Source: Oscillospiraceae bacterium (GTDB taxonomy: Bacteria > Bacillota > Clostridia > Oscillospirales > Oscillospiraceae). From it: 7,488 bases of DNA. Both the position numbers and the translations under genes were made by a program. Under the pieces are notes generated by a model. The model saw only the letters and a list, made by a program, of their open reading frames with translations. It was not told the origin of the DNA and ran no database searches. The stretch spans positions 1-7,488 of the forward strand of contig JAGCMI010000149.1 of assembly GCA_017646545.1 (NCBI GenBank), read 5' to 3'. Below, piece after piece: positions 1 through 5,563 of this stretch (within the stretch, counting starts at the first letter, position 1; each line of letters opens with the position of its first letter).

Positions 1-2
1 TG

Positions 3-68
3 GAATACGCCCGGGGAAATGTGTCCCCTGCCGCAGTATGCGGTTATCTGCAGTGGATGCTGCGATAA
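3..68 (+). CDS. holB: C-terminal fragment, probable DNA polymerase III delta' subunit (HolB)
   Basis: Only the last 21 codons are in the window, ending at TAA (66-68); the gene starts before base 1. The visible peptide ends GNVSPAAVCGYLQWMLR. The identification is mainly from context: in many Firmicutes holB lies immediately upstream of ricT (yaaT), and the end of HolB proteins often has an Asn-Val stretch followed by a short hydrophobic helix, as seen here. HolB would be part of the clamp-loader complex that loads the sliding clamp at replication forks. The stop codon lies inside the border motif of the downstream repeat (ATAAATCGGAG), so the repeat may have supplied the present C-terminus. 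The two other frames at the left edge stay open past this point but run into the repeat, so they are less likely to be coding. Tentative call from very little sequence. Confidence 0.4.
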   Translation, partial: EYARGNVSPAAVCGYLQWMLR

Positions 69-256
69 ATCGGAGTTTATCAGGGTTATTGGAGCGCGTA
101 GCGCGAGCCTCCCTTGTTTAAAGGGAGGTGGGCAAAATCTTTGATTTTGCTCGGAGGGATTGTAAAAAAGGCAATCCCCGAGTCGAAAATCTTAGATTTT
201 CGACAGCCCCCTTTGGACAAGGGGGCCTTTGAGCTGCCCGATAAACTGAAATTTGA
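65..256. repeat. Nested-palindrome intergenic repeat (MITE-like)
   Basis: This fills the holB-ricT gap. It is a large imperfect inverted repeat: the arm at about 104-163 matches the reverse complement of about 171-230. Each arm carries its own small palindromes. In the left arm these are 108-128 (CCTCCCTT, loop GTTTA, AAGGGAGG) and 132-150 (GCAAAATC/GATTTTGC). In the right arm they are 182-204 (an 11-bp perfect stem GTCGAAAATCT/AGATTTTCGAC with a one-base loop) and 206-226 (GCCCCCTT/AAGGGGGC). The centre is a GGGATTG/CAATCCC stem (156-162 and 172-178). The outer borders are related: ATAAATCGGAGTTTAT at 65-80 and, in reverse complement, AAATTTCAGTTTAT at 241-254. No reading frame of note lies inside. 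The structure suggests a non-autonomous mobile or palindromic element; no transposase is in the window. Exact ends are uncertain. Confidence 0.7.
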
Positions 257-313
257 AATCCCCATCCTGCCGGATAGATTCCGGTGAATGTGAAAAATAA
301 AGGAGCAAGACCA

Positions 314-1675
314 ATGGAAGAAATTTTGACAGAAACTGTGCCGGAAAAGGTGGAAGTGGTGGATATCCAGTTCCGCCCCGGTCAGAAAATATATTATTTC
401 GATCCCGCAGGCTTTAGCTGCCTGCCGGGTGAGCATGTGATCATCGATACCGCCCGGGGTCCGGAATACGGCACCGTAGCCGCCGGCAACCATACCATCG
501 CCGGCAGCGATGTGGTCACACCGCTGCGCAGTGTGCTGCGCAAAGCCACCGCTCAGGATGAAAAGACGGTGGAAGAAAACCGCGCCAAGGAAAAGAAGGC
601 CTACGACATCTGCCTGCAGAAAATCGGTGAGCATGGTCTGGATATGCAGCTGGTTTCTGCCGAATGTGCCTTTGACGGCAGCAAGATTCTCTTCTTCTTC
701 ACCGCTGACGAGCGCGTGGATTTCCGTGAGCTGGTGAAAAATCTGGCCTCCATTTTCCACACCCGTATCGAGCTGCGCCAGATTGGCGTCCGTGACAAGG
801 CAAAGATGGTGGGCGGCTTGGGCATCTGCGGCAGACCCTTCTGCTGCGCCAGCTTCCTGGATGATTTCCAGCCCGTGTCCATCAAAATGGCAAAGACCCA
901 GAATCTGAGCCTGAATCCCACCAAAATCTCCGGCACCTGCGGCAGACTGATGTGCTGCCTGAAATACGAGCAGGAAGCCTATGAAGATCTGCTGCGCCGC
1001 ACCCCCAAGGAAGAATCCTTTGTGGATACCCCCGAGGGTCGTGGCACCGTCATCGAAGTGAGCCTGCTGCGGCAGAAGGTGAAGGTTCGCATGGAGGAAG
1101 ATCCCGATACCGTCACCCAGTTCCATGTGGACGAAATTGCCGTATGGCGCAATGGCAAGCCCAAGAAGAATGACGAACCCATCCCTGCCGATTGGGCGCC
1201 CATCTCCGCCGGCGGCAAGCGCAAGCGCCGTTTGGAGCCGGTAGAGCCGGTGCAGACTCTGGATCCCATCCGTTTCCGCTATACCCATGAGAATGTGGCC
1301 GAGGAAGAAGTGGCTGTAGAAGCCCCGCAGGAGGATGCAGGCGAAGGCAAGCATAAGTCCCGTCGCAATCACCATCACCGCTCCAAATCCCAGCAGCAGC
1401 CTCAGAAGCAGGAAAAGCTGCAGGACAAGCCTCAAAAGCAGGAAAAGGCTCAGGAGAAGCCCCAGAAGCAGGAAGCCCCCAAGCCCAAGCAGCAACCCAA
1501 GCAGGATGCACCCAAGGCAAAGCAGGAGCCTGCAAAACCCAAGCAGCAGCCCAAGGTAAAGCAGGAAGCAGCTGAAACAGCTGCCGCCGGCGAAAACGGT
1601 GAGAAGAAGCACACCAGCCGTAATCATCACCGCCGCCACCATCGCAAGCCCAAAACTGCGCCCAAGGCCGAATAA
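314..1675 (+). CDS. ricT: RicT/YaaT, PSP1-domain RNase Y-associated protein with long basic tail
   Basis: The protein has 453 residues. The start is ATG at 314, with AAGGAG at 300-305, 8 nt upstream; an in-frame GTG at 284 has no comparable site. Residues ~15-285 are the PSP1/RicT core. The two diagnostic cysteine motifs are CGRPFCC (172-178) and CGRLMCC (209-215), with KYEQEAYEDL after the second. In Bacillus subtilis RicT works with RicA and RicF in an Fe-S-binding complex that directs RNase Y mRNA processing and affects sporulation and competence; the cysteines are the likely cluster ligands. RicA and RicF are not in the window. The B. subtilis protein is about 275 residues, so the ~160 residues after ~290 are an extension. 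It starts with a KRKRR patch, then a KPQKQEK-type repeat region (~361-418), and ends in His/Arg/Lys clusters (NHHRRHHRK). The tail looks disordered and could bind RNA, but that is inference. A strong terminator follows. Confidence 0.93.
   Translation: MEEILTETVPEKVEVVDIQFRPGQKIYYFDPAGFSCLPGEHVIIDTARGPEYGTVAAGNHTIAGSDVVTPLRSVLRKATAQDEKTVEENRAKEKKAYDICLQKIGEHGLDMQLVSAECAFDGSKILFFFTADERVDFRELVKNLASIFHTRIELRQIGVRDKAKMVGGLGICGRPFCCASFLDDFQPVSIKMAKTQNLSLNPTKISGTCGRLMCCLKYEQEAYEDLLRRTPKEESFVDTPEGRGTVIEVSLLRQKVKVRMEEDPDTVTQFHVDEIAVWRNGKPKKNDEPIPADWAPISAGGKRKRRLEPVEPVQTLDPIRFRYTHENVAEEEVAVEAPQEDAGEGKHKSRRNHHHRSKSQQQPQKQEKLQDKPQKQEKAQEKPQKQEAPKPKQQPKQDAPKAKQEPAKPKQQPKVKQEAAETAAAGENGEKKHTSRNHHRRHHRKPKTAPKAE
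1393..1570 (+). repeat. Degenerate Lys/Gln/Pro codon repeats inside ricT
   Basis: The tail-coding part of ricT is built from imperfect direct repeats of units like CAGAAGCAGGAAAAG and AAGCCCAAGCAGCAGCCC. They encode KPQKQEK and KPKQQPK motifs (residues ~361-418). The reading frame is kept throughout, so this looks like in-frame repeat expansion rather than decay. Such tracts are prone to copy-number change by slippage. Confidence 0.7.
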
Positions 1676-1679
1676 AATC

Positions 1680-1712
1680 AAAACAGAGTGCGATATCCGC
1701 ACTCTGTTTTTT
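1680..1712 (+). terminator. Rho-independent terminator of ricT
   Basis: A perfect 13-bp stem (AAAACAGAGTGCG at 1680-1692 and CGCACTCTGTTTT at 1698-1710) with a 5-nt loop (ATATC) runs into six T residues. It begins 4 nt after the ricT stop codon. Confidence 0.93.
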
Positions 1713-1720
1713 GTAAGGGG

Positions 1721-1735
1721 ATAAATTGGAGTTTA
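1721..1735 (+). repeat. Solo copy of the element-border motif
   Basis: ATAAATTGGAGTTTA sits between the two convergent terminators. It is nearly the same as the borders of the 65-256 and 7013-7228 elements, but no partner or palindromic body is found next to it here. It may be a remnant of an excised element or an independent small repeat. Confidence 0.5.
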
Positions 1736-1742
1736 CAAAAGC

Positions 1743-1770
1743 AAAAGGAGGGTCCGTTGACCCTCCTTTT
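1743..1770 (-). terminator. Terminator of asd (works in either direction)
   Basis: A perfect 12-bp stem (AAAAGGAGGGTC at 1743-1754 and GACCCTCCTTTT at 1759-1770) has a 4-nt loop (CGTT). It lies 2 nt beyond the asd stop codon. The minus-strand product ends in TTTTGCTTTTG, and the plus strand in TTTTTATT, so it may also back up the ricT terminator. Confidence 0.88.
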
Positions 1771-1772
1771 TA

Positions 1773-2774
1773 TTATTTGATCAAAAGTTCTGCGATCTGC
1801 ACCGCATTGGTGGCAGCGCCCTTGCGCAACTGGTCACCGCAGCACCACAGATTCAAGCGGTTGCTATCGGTCAGATCCTGACGCAATCTGCCCACCAGCA
1901 CCAGATCCTGATCGGAAGACAGCAGCGGTGTGGGATATTCCTCCGCCGCCAAATCGTCCAGCAGGCGGCATCCGGGGGCGGCAGCGAGGATTTCTCTGGC
2001 CGCGGCCACATCCACATGATCCTCAAAGCAAATGCTGGCAGAAACGCTGTGGCTGCGCATCACCGGCACCCGGACGCAGGTGCAGCTGACCGTCAGCTCC
2101 GGCTGGTGCAAAATCTTTCTGCCCTCGTATTGTAGCTTCATTTCTTCCGAGGTGTAACCCAGTTCCTGATGCTCTCCGATCCGGGGGATCAGATTATAGG
2201 CGATCTGGTGGGGAAACACCTGGGGCGGATAAGGCTCGCCCCGACCAAGGGCAGTGATCTGCTGCTGCAGCTCCACAGGCCCTGCAATGCCCGCTCCGGA
2301 CACAGCCTGATAAGTAGCTGCCCAGATGCTGCGGATGGGAGAAAGGGCTCGCAGCGGCGCGATGGCGGTGAGGCTGATGGCGGTGGTGCAGTTGGGGTTG
2401 GAAATAATGCCCTCATGCTTCCTCACATCCTCCGGATTGATCTCCGGCACCACCAAAGGCACATTGGGATACTGGCGGAAAGCGGAAGAATTATCCACAA
2501 ACACCGCCCCATTTTGTGTAATGATGGGGGCAAATTCCAAAGCGGTCTGATTATCCGCTGCGCCCAGCACAATATCCACCCCGGCAAAGCTTTCCTTGGT
2601 CGCCTCCTGCACGGGGATCTGCTCCCCGGCGAAGGAAACAAAGCTTCCGTTGCTGCGCTCACTGCCCAGAGCGATCAGCTTGCCCACGGGGAAATTCCGT
2701 TCCTGCAAAATCCGAAGCATTTCCCGTCCCACAGCGCCGGTGGCACCCAGAACGGCAACAGTATAATTTTTCAT
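1773..2774 (-). CDS. asd: Aspartate-semialdehyde dehydrogenase
   Basis: The protein has 333 residues, a normal length for the family. It makes L-aspartate 4-semialdehyde from aspartyl phosphate with NADPH, the branch point for lysine/diaminopimelate, threonine and methionine. The start is ATG at 2774 with GGAGGG 5 nt upstream; an upstream in-frame extension runs into a repeat and is rejected. The N-terminal NADP-binding loop is LGATGAVGREML (9-20). The catalytic cysteine is C129 in ISNPNCTT. TYQAVSGAG (154-162) and the EEMK...E region (210-217) follow, then RVPVMRSHS (235-243) with the probable catalytic H242. The usual SAGGS-type loop near residue 70 reads GAADN here, a departure with no obvious loss of the catalytic residues. 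A TATACT hexamer on the minus strand (2804-2809) is a possible -10, but no good -35 accompanies it. The gene is read convergently with ricT and could also be reached from psiE. Confidence 0.96.
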   Translation of the reverse strand: MKNYTVAVLGATGAVGREMLRILQERNFPVGKLIALGSERSNGSFVSFAGEQIPVQEATKESFAGVDIVLGAADNQTALEFAPIITQNGAVFVDNSSAFRQYPNVPLVVPEINPEDVRKHEGIISNPNCTTAISLTAIAPLRALSPIRSIWAATYQAVSGAGIAGPVELQQQITALGRGEPYPPQVFPHQIAYNLIPRIGEHQELGYTSEEMKLQYEGRKILHQPELTVSCTCVRVPVMRSHSVSASICFEDHVDVAAAREILAAAPGCRLLDDLAAEEYPTPLLSSDQDLVLVGRLRQDLTDSNRLNLWCCGDQLRKGAATNAVQIAELLIK

Positions 2775-2820
2775 AGCATCCCTCCACGGTGATTGGATAG
2801 GAAAGTATATGCTTTGGCAA

Positions 2821-2878
2821 TGGACAATTGACAGTTGACAATTGACAATTGTTGCTTTCAATCATTGTCAACTGTCAA
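2821..2878. repeat. TTGACAR heptad repeat with 15-bp inverted repeat
   Basis: Four tandem 7-nt units (TTGACAA/TTGACAG) at 2823-2849 are followed by their inverted copy. TTGACAGTTGACAAT (2828-2842) is exactly complementary to ATTGTCAACTGTCAA (2864-2878), with a 21-nt loop. It fills the psiE-asd gap just beyond the psiE stop codon. It could fold as a hairpin in RNA and may act as a weak terminator or stability element for psiE, but no T run follows. The TTGACA words resemble -35 boxes, but no -10 hexamer is well placed. Confidence 0.75.
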
Positions 2879-2881
2879 CTT

Positions 2882-3310
2882 TTAATGATGTACGTTCTCT
2901 TCCTTTTCGTCCTCTTCCGGCTCCACTTCGCTCATTTCGATGGTCATCTGGGATCTGGGGATCAGGAAGCGGCGGGTAGCAAACAGACCGGCAATACACA
3001 AAACGCAGGCCACATTGCTCAAGGGATTGTCATGGCTGATAATAACCTGACGGGCAATTGCCACGATCAGCACTTCCAAGGTATTGGCAGGGGTCATGTC
3101 GATCAGCATTCGCACAAACTCCAAGCCGACGACGATGGTCAGGATGTTATGCAGGTAATTATGTACATCCCCAAAATAACCTTCCATCGTAAACATCTTG
3201 TACACTTCAAAGACAACCATGCCCACCATGACAATCAGCGTCATAATGGCGATGACACCTTCCAGGAAATGCAGTACCTTACGAATGACAAATTCTGTTT
3301 TCTTGTGCAT
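2882..3310 (-). CDS. PsiE-family small membrane protein
   Basis: The protein has 142 residues, the typical size for PsiE (phosphate-starvation-inducible E) proteins. The start is ATG at 3310 with AAGGAGG (3317-3323) 6 nt upstream. Four hydrophobic segments are visible: about 16-37 (IAIMTLIVMVGMVVFEV), 56-70, 76-91 and 98-113. The family signature is the VVGLEFVRMLIDMTPANTL stretch (61-79) followed by IARQVII. The C-terminus is short and very acidic (EPEEDEKEE) and should lie in the cytoplasm. In Escherichia coli psiE responds to phosphate limitation and cAMP-CRP; the molecular function is not known. No Pho-box-like direct repeats were recognised upstream. It has its own candidate promoter, so it need not belong to the thioesterase operon. 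Confidence 0.82.
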   Translation of the reverse strand: MHKKTEFVIRKVLHFLEGVIAIMTLIVMVGMVVFEVYKMFTMEGYFGDVHNYLHNILTIVVGLEFVRMLIDMTPANTLEVLIVAIARQVIISHDNPLSNVACVLCIAGLFATRRFLIPRSQMTIEMSEVEPEEDEKEENVHH

Positions 3311-3333
3311 AAAAAACCTCCTTCTTTTTTCTC

Positions 3334-3362
3334 ATTATAACCGATGGAGGGAAAAAAAGAAA
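3334..3362 (-). promoter_or_regulatory. Candidate promoter of the psiE-like gene
   Basis: A perfect TATAAT on the minus strand (3334-3339) lies 23 nt before the start codon, just ahead of the ribosome binding site. The hexamer 17 nt further upstream, TTTCTT, is a poor -35, but the whole stretch is a T-rich tract on this strand. The position would give a leader of only about 17 nt. Confidence 0.4.
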
Positions 3363-3377
3363 GAAAAAAATAATTTT

Positions 3378-3567
3378 TTATCCACAGCCAAAGATGACAG
3401 AACAAAAGTTGACATAATTTAACTTTTTCCTCTGTTGAAGCATATTATGTCCACTTGAGTTTTCCACACATTCCACAGGTTTTTCCACAGGCTCACTGGG
3501 GAAAAACCCTTTGATTATAGGGTGTTTGCGGAAATACAAAGAAAATTCCCCACAGCTCTGTGAAAAA
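3378..3567. other. Cluster of DnaA-box-like sites in a 285-bp non-coding gap
   Basis: The gap 3311-3595 has no plausible gene. Four 9-mers match TTWTNCACA: TTATCCACA at 3378-3386 (+, the classical strong box), TTTTCCACA at 3460-3468 (+) and 3481-3489 (+), and TTTTTCACA at 3559-3567 (-). Near matches are TTCCCCACA at 3546-3554 and TTCTCCACA at 3569-3577 (-). The first box follows an A/T-rich purine tract (3351-3380) that could unwind easily. Features against an origin are that neighbouring genes all point the same way, dnaA/dnaN are not in view, and the rightmost sites lie in a terminator hairpin. This could be a secondary DnaA-binding cluster, an origin, or coincidence. Confidence 0.35.
3411..3451. 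repeat. Spaced inverted repeat GACATAAT/ATTATGTC
   Basis: GACATAAT (3411-3418) and ATTATGTC (3444-3451) are exact reverse complements separated by 25 nt. They lie between the first and second DnaA-box-like sites. This could be an operator half-site pair for psiE, but 8-bp arms at this spacing in A/T-rich DNA are weak evidence. Confidence 0.25.
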
Positions 3568-3581
3568 CTGTGGAGAATTTT
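3542..3581 (-). terminator. Terminator of the regulator-kinase-HtrA-thioesterase operon
   Basis: A 14-bp stem with a single mismatch (AAAATTCCCCACAG at 3542-3555, CTGTGGAGAATTTT at 3568-3581) has a 12-nt loop. It begins 14 nt after the thioesterase stop codon. The minus-strand product ends TTTTCTTTG. On the plus strand a T run also follows, so it could work both ways. Confidence 0.75.
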
Positions 3582-3595
3582 TGGTTTACGAAACA

Positions 3596-4330
3596 TTATA
3601 TTCCATAGTGCAGATCCGCTGTGAAAATACGAATTTGACTGTCTTTCTCCTGCCGCTGAATGTCCATACGCAACAGACCATCGGCATTCAATTCCCAGAA
3701 AATCGACAGGTTGTCCCCCTCTCTAGCCTCCCCCAAATAGCACATGGTCACATCCTGCAGGCGGTGACTTCCGTGGAAGGCAGAGGGCAGCAGATCCATG
3801 GCCCATTCCAAGTAACGGGCATTGTTCATATGGTCATTCACATCCAGATCCGTAAAGCAGACCCGGCGGCCGGTGTGAGCGCTGCACACCACCGGCGCTA
3901 AGGAATTGGGGCTGGGCAATTCATTGCCCCGGAGGATGCCCGCCACCGCAATGCCGCTTTTGCCCGGCAGCACCATGGCACGGGTATTTCTGTCCATCAG
4001 CACCCAAAGGCTGATAGACCGGAACAGTTCCTGCCCCTTTTCATCATAGGCCACCACGCTGCGGGGGTATGCCACCCGGGTGGTGGGCATGGGCCAAGTT
4101 TCCAGACGGATGGTTTCGCCCTTCACGGGCAGGCGGGTGATCTGCACCCGATGGCGGATGATGACCCACATGAGACCCTTATTTTCCGGGGTGGGATTCA
4201 GCGCCATCCGGTCAAAATGCTGCCCTGCCACTTCCTGCACAAAGGACAGCACCGCAGAGGGCTTCAATCTGCCGAAGCAATCGGTGACCATGGTGTCCAC
4301 CGTAAATTCTCTTTGATATACAGACTCCAT
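3596..4330 (-). CDS. Acyl-ACP thioesterase
   Basis: The protein has 244 residues. It hydrolyses acyl-acyl carrier protein to release free fatty acid in the cytoplasm. Two hotdog domains are expected: the N-terminal one (~1-130) includes LKPSAVLSFVQEVAGQHFD (22-40), where the central helix lies, and the C-terminal one (~140-244) carries the family motif DVNDHMNNARYLEWAMD (163-179). There N165, H167, N170, Y173 and W176 match the conserved N-x-H-x-N-N-x-x-Y-x-x-W pattern of plant FatA/FatB and bacterial relatives. Start choice: GGGAG (4338-4342) lies 7 nt before ATG at 4330; the ATG two codons earlier is too close to that site, and an upstream TTG is unsupported. The gene begins 17 nt after the HtrA-like gene ends, so they are probably co-transcribed. 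Chain-length preference cannot be judged from the sequence. Confidence 0.9.
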   Translation of the reverse strand: MESVYQREFTVDTMVTDCFGRLKPSAVLSFVQEVAGQHFDRMALNPTPENKGLMWVIIRHRVQITRLPVKGETIRLETWPMPTTRVAYPRSVVAYDEKGQELFRSISLWVLMDRNTRAMVLPGKSGIAVAGILRGNELPSPNSLAPVVCSAHTGRRVCFTDLDVNDHMNNARYLEWAMDLLPSAFHGSHRLQDVTMCYLGEAREGDNLSIFWELNADGLLRMDIQRQEKDSQIRIFTADLHYGI

Positions 4331-4347
4331 ATCCATTCTCCCAAAAA

Positions 4348-5535
4348 TCAAGGCATGATGCTAATGGGCAACTGCACCGTCAGATGCTGGCCGGCACGGA
4401 AAACCTCCAGCGTCACATTTTCCTTTTCGCTGTACAGCAGCAGATCGTAAAACTGCTGCCGGGTGGTCAGTTCCACCCCATCCATGGTCAGCAGGATGTC
4501 ACCTTCCAGCAGTCCTGCATCCTCCGCTGCCCCACCGGTCAAAATCCGATTGATCTGCAGACCGAAGGAAAGATTCCAATACTGACGGCAGAAATTGGAG
4601 ATCTGCTCCACATCCAGATGCAAGCCGGGATGACCCTGCACACTGCCCTGCTCCACCAGCTGCTCCACAATATTCATCAGCTGGGAAGAAGAGAGCATCC
4701 ATCCGCCGCCATCTTCTCCAAAATAACGGCACAGAAAGCCATTTAACTCTCCCCGGTCATTAAACACCGGGCCATGATCTCCGTCGATATCCGTTTCCAT
4801 CAGCACGATCCGGTCATGGCCCACATCCAGCTGGCGACTCCCCTGCAAAATATGTCCCTGAGAAAGACCGTCGCTGTTCACCAGCGCATAAGCCTGATTG
4901 CCGGGGATAAAATCCACATTATTTTGGGCAAAGACCACCGGGCTCAAGCCCTGAACGCCCAAATACAGCACCGCGATATCCGAATAGGCATCGGTGGCCA
5001 CCAGAGCGGCCCGCAGCTGCTCTCCGTTTTCAAGCTGAACCATAATAAGGCTGGCATTATCTGTCAGATGGGCATTGGTCAGCAGGAAGCCATCGCTGCT
5101 GAGCACCACCGCAGGGCCGGTGCGGTGCTGATTCTGTCCGGTCTGCACCGTGATGTTGACCACAGATTGCCGATTGAACTCCATGATCTGCTGGGCGGTG
5201 CGCAGGGACGATTCCTCCGCCAAGGTCAGTTCCAGATCCGGATTTATGGGCAGTTGGGGGATATGATCCTGATTTTCCCGGAGGAAATCATCGATGACCT
5301 CTTGGGTACCATCCACCGCAATGGGCAGCACCGGCGTTTGCTGCTGGCGCATCAGCTGTGACAGCAGGCGGATATTCATCAGCCCCAAGGCGCTGGCCAG
5401 ACCGCCTAAGAAGATCACCGCGATCAGCAGCACCGTGATCACCACGCTCTGGCCCTTATTGGGCTCTGTAGCGCCGGTTTGATAGGTACCGCTGTCCCAG
5501 TTGTATTCATTTTCCTGTATTTCTTGCTTTGCCAT
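4348..5535 (-). CDS. Membrane-anchored HtrA-like protein with PDZ domain, probable pseudoprotease
   Basis: The protein has 395 residues. ATG at 5535 follows an AGAGG site 7 nt upstream; the open frame extends further, but only across the end of the kinase gene. A short cytoplasmic head (1-29) leads to one membrane segment (~31-53), so the rest should be outside. The trypsin-like domain spans ~120-300: GFLLTNAH supplies the expected H156, and YSDIAVLYL gives D186. The serine site, normally GNSGGPL, reads DGDHGPVFND (251-260): the position of serine is Asp253 and about three residues are missing. The oxyanion-side GSG near the His loop is also changed to TGPAVV (139-144). A PDZ domain follows at ~318-392 (FGLQINRI...GLLEGDILLTMDGVEL). 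HtrA/DegP proteins act on misfolded envelope proteins; this one is probably a non-cleaving binder or sensor. It lies 28 nt after the kinase and 17 nt before the thioesterase. Confidence 0.88.
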   Translation of the reverse strand: MAKQEIQENEYNWDSGTYQTGATEPNKGQSVVITVLLIAVIFLGGLASALGLMNIRLLSQLMRQQQTPVLPIAVDGTQEVIDDFLRENQDHIPQLPINPDLELTLAEESSLRTAQQIMEFNRQSVVNITVQTGQNQHRTGPAVVLSSDGFLLTNAHLTDNASLIMVQLENGEQLRAALVATDAYSDIAVLYLGVQGLSPVVFAQNNVDFIPGNQAYALVNSDGLSQGHILQGSRQLDVGHDRIVLMETDIDGDHGPVFNDRGELNGFLCRYFGEDGGGWMLSSSQLMNIVEQLVEQGSVQGHPGLHLDVEQISNFCRQYWNLSFGLQINRILTGGAAEDAGLLEGDILLTMDGVELTTRQQFYDLLLYSEKENVTLEVFRAGQHLTVQLPISIMP

Positions 5536-5563
5536 AGAAAAACCTCTGTTTTGGATTATGCTG

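Noticed and set aside
65..256. CRISPR-like array in the palindromic repeats
   Set aside because: The repeated units are inverted, not direct, and there are no regular spacers or cas genes.
86..1702. Long open frame on the minus strand opposite ricT (538 codons)
   Set aside because: Its leucine/glycine-rich protein is the reverse reading of ricT's Lys/Gln/Pro repeats; it runs through both the terminator and the palindromic repeat, and no ribosome binding site supports it. The ricT strand has clear family motifs.
2491..2499. Another perfect TTATCCACA, inside asd
   Set aside because: It encodes conserved residues (VDNSS on the minus strand) and is isolated, so it is not counted with the DnaA-box cluster.
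2849..3340. Open frame on the plus strand opposite the psiE-like gene (163 codons)
   Set aside because: It starts in the heptad repeat and is antisense to a gene with a good ribosome binding site and PsiE features.
3409..3446. Plus-strand promoter with TTGACA at 3409-3414
   Set aside because: The TATTAT at 3442-3447 is too far away (27 nt), and no plus-strand gene follows.
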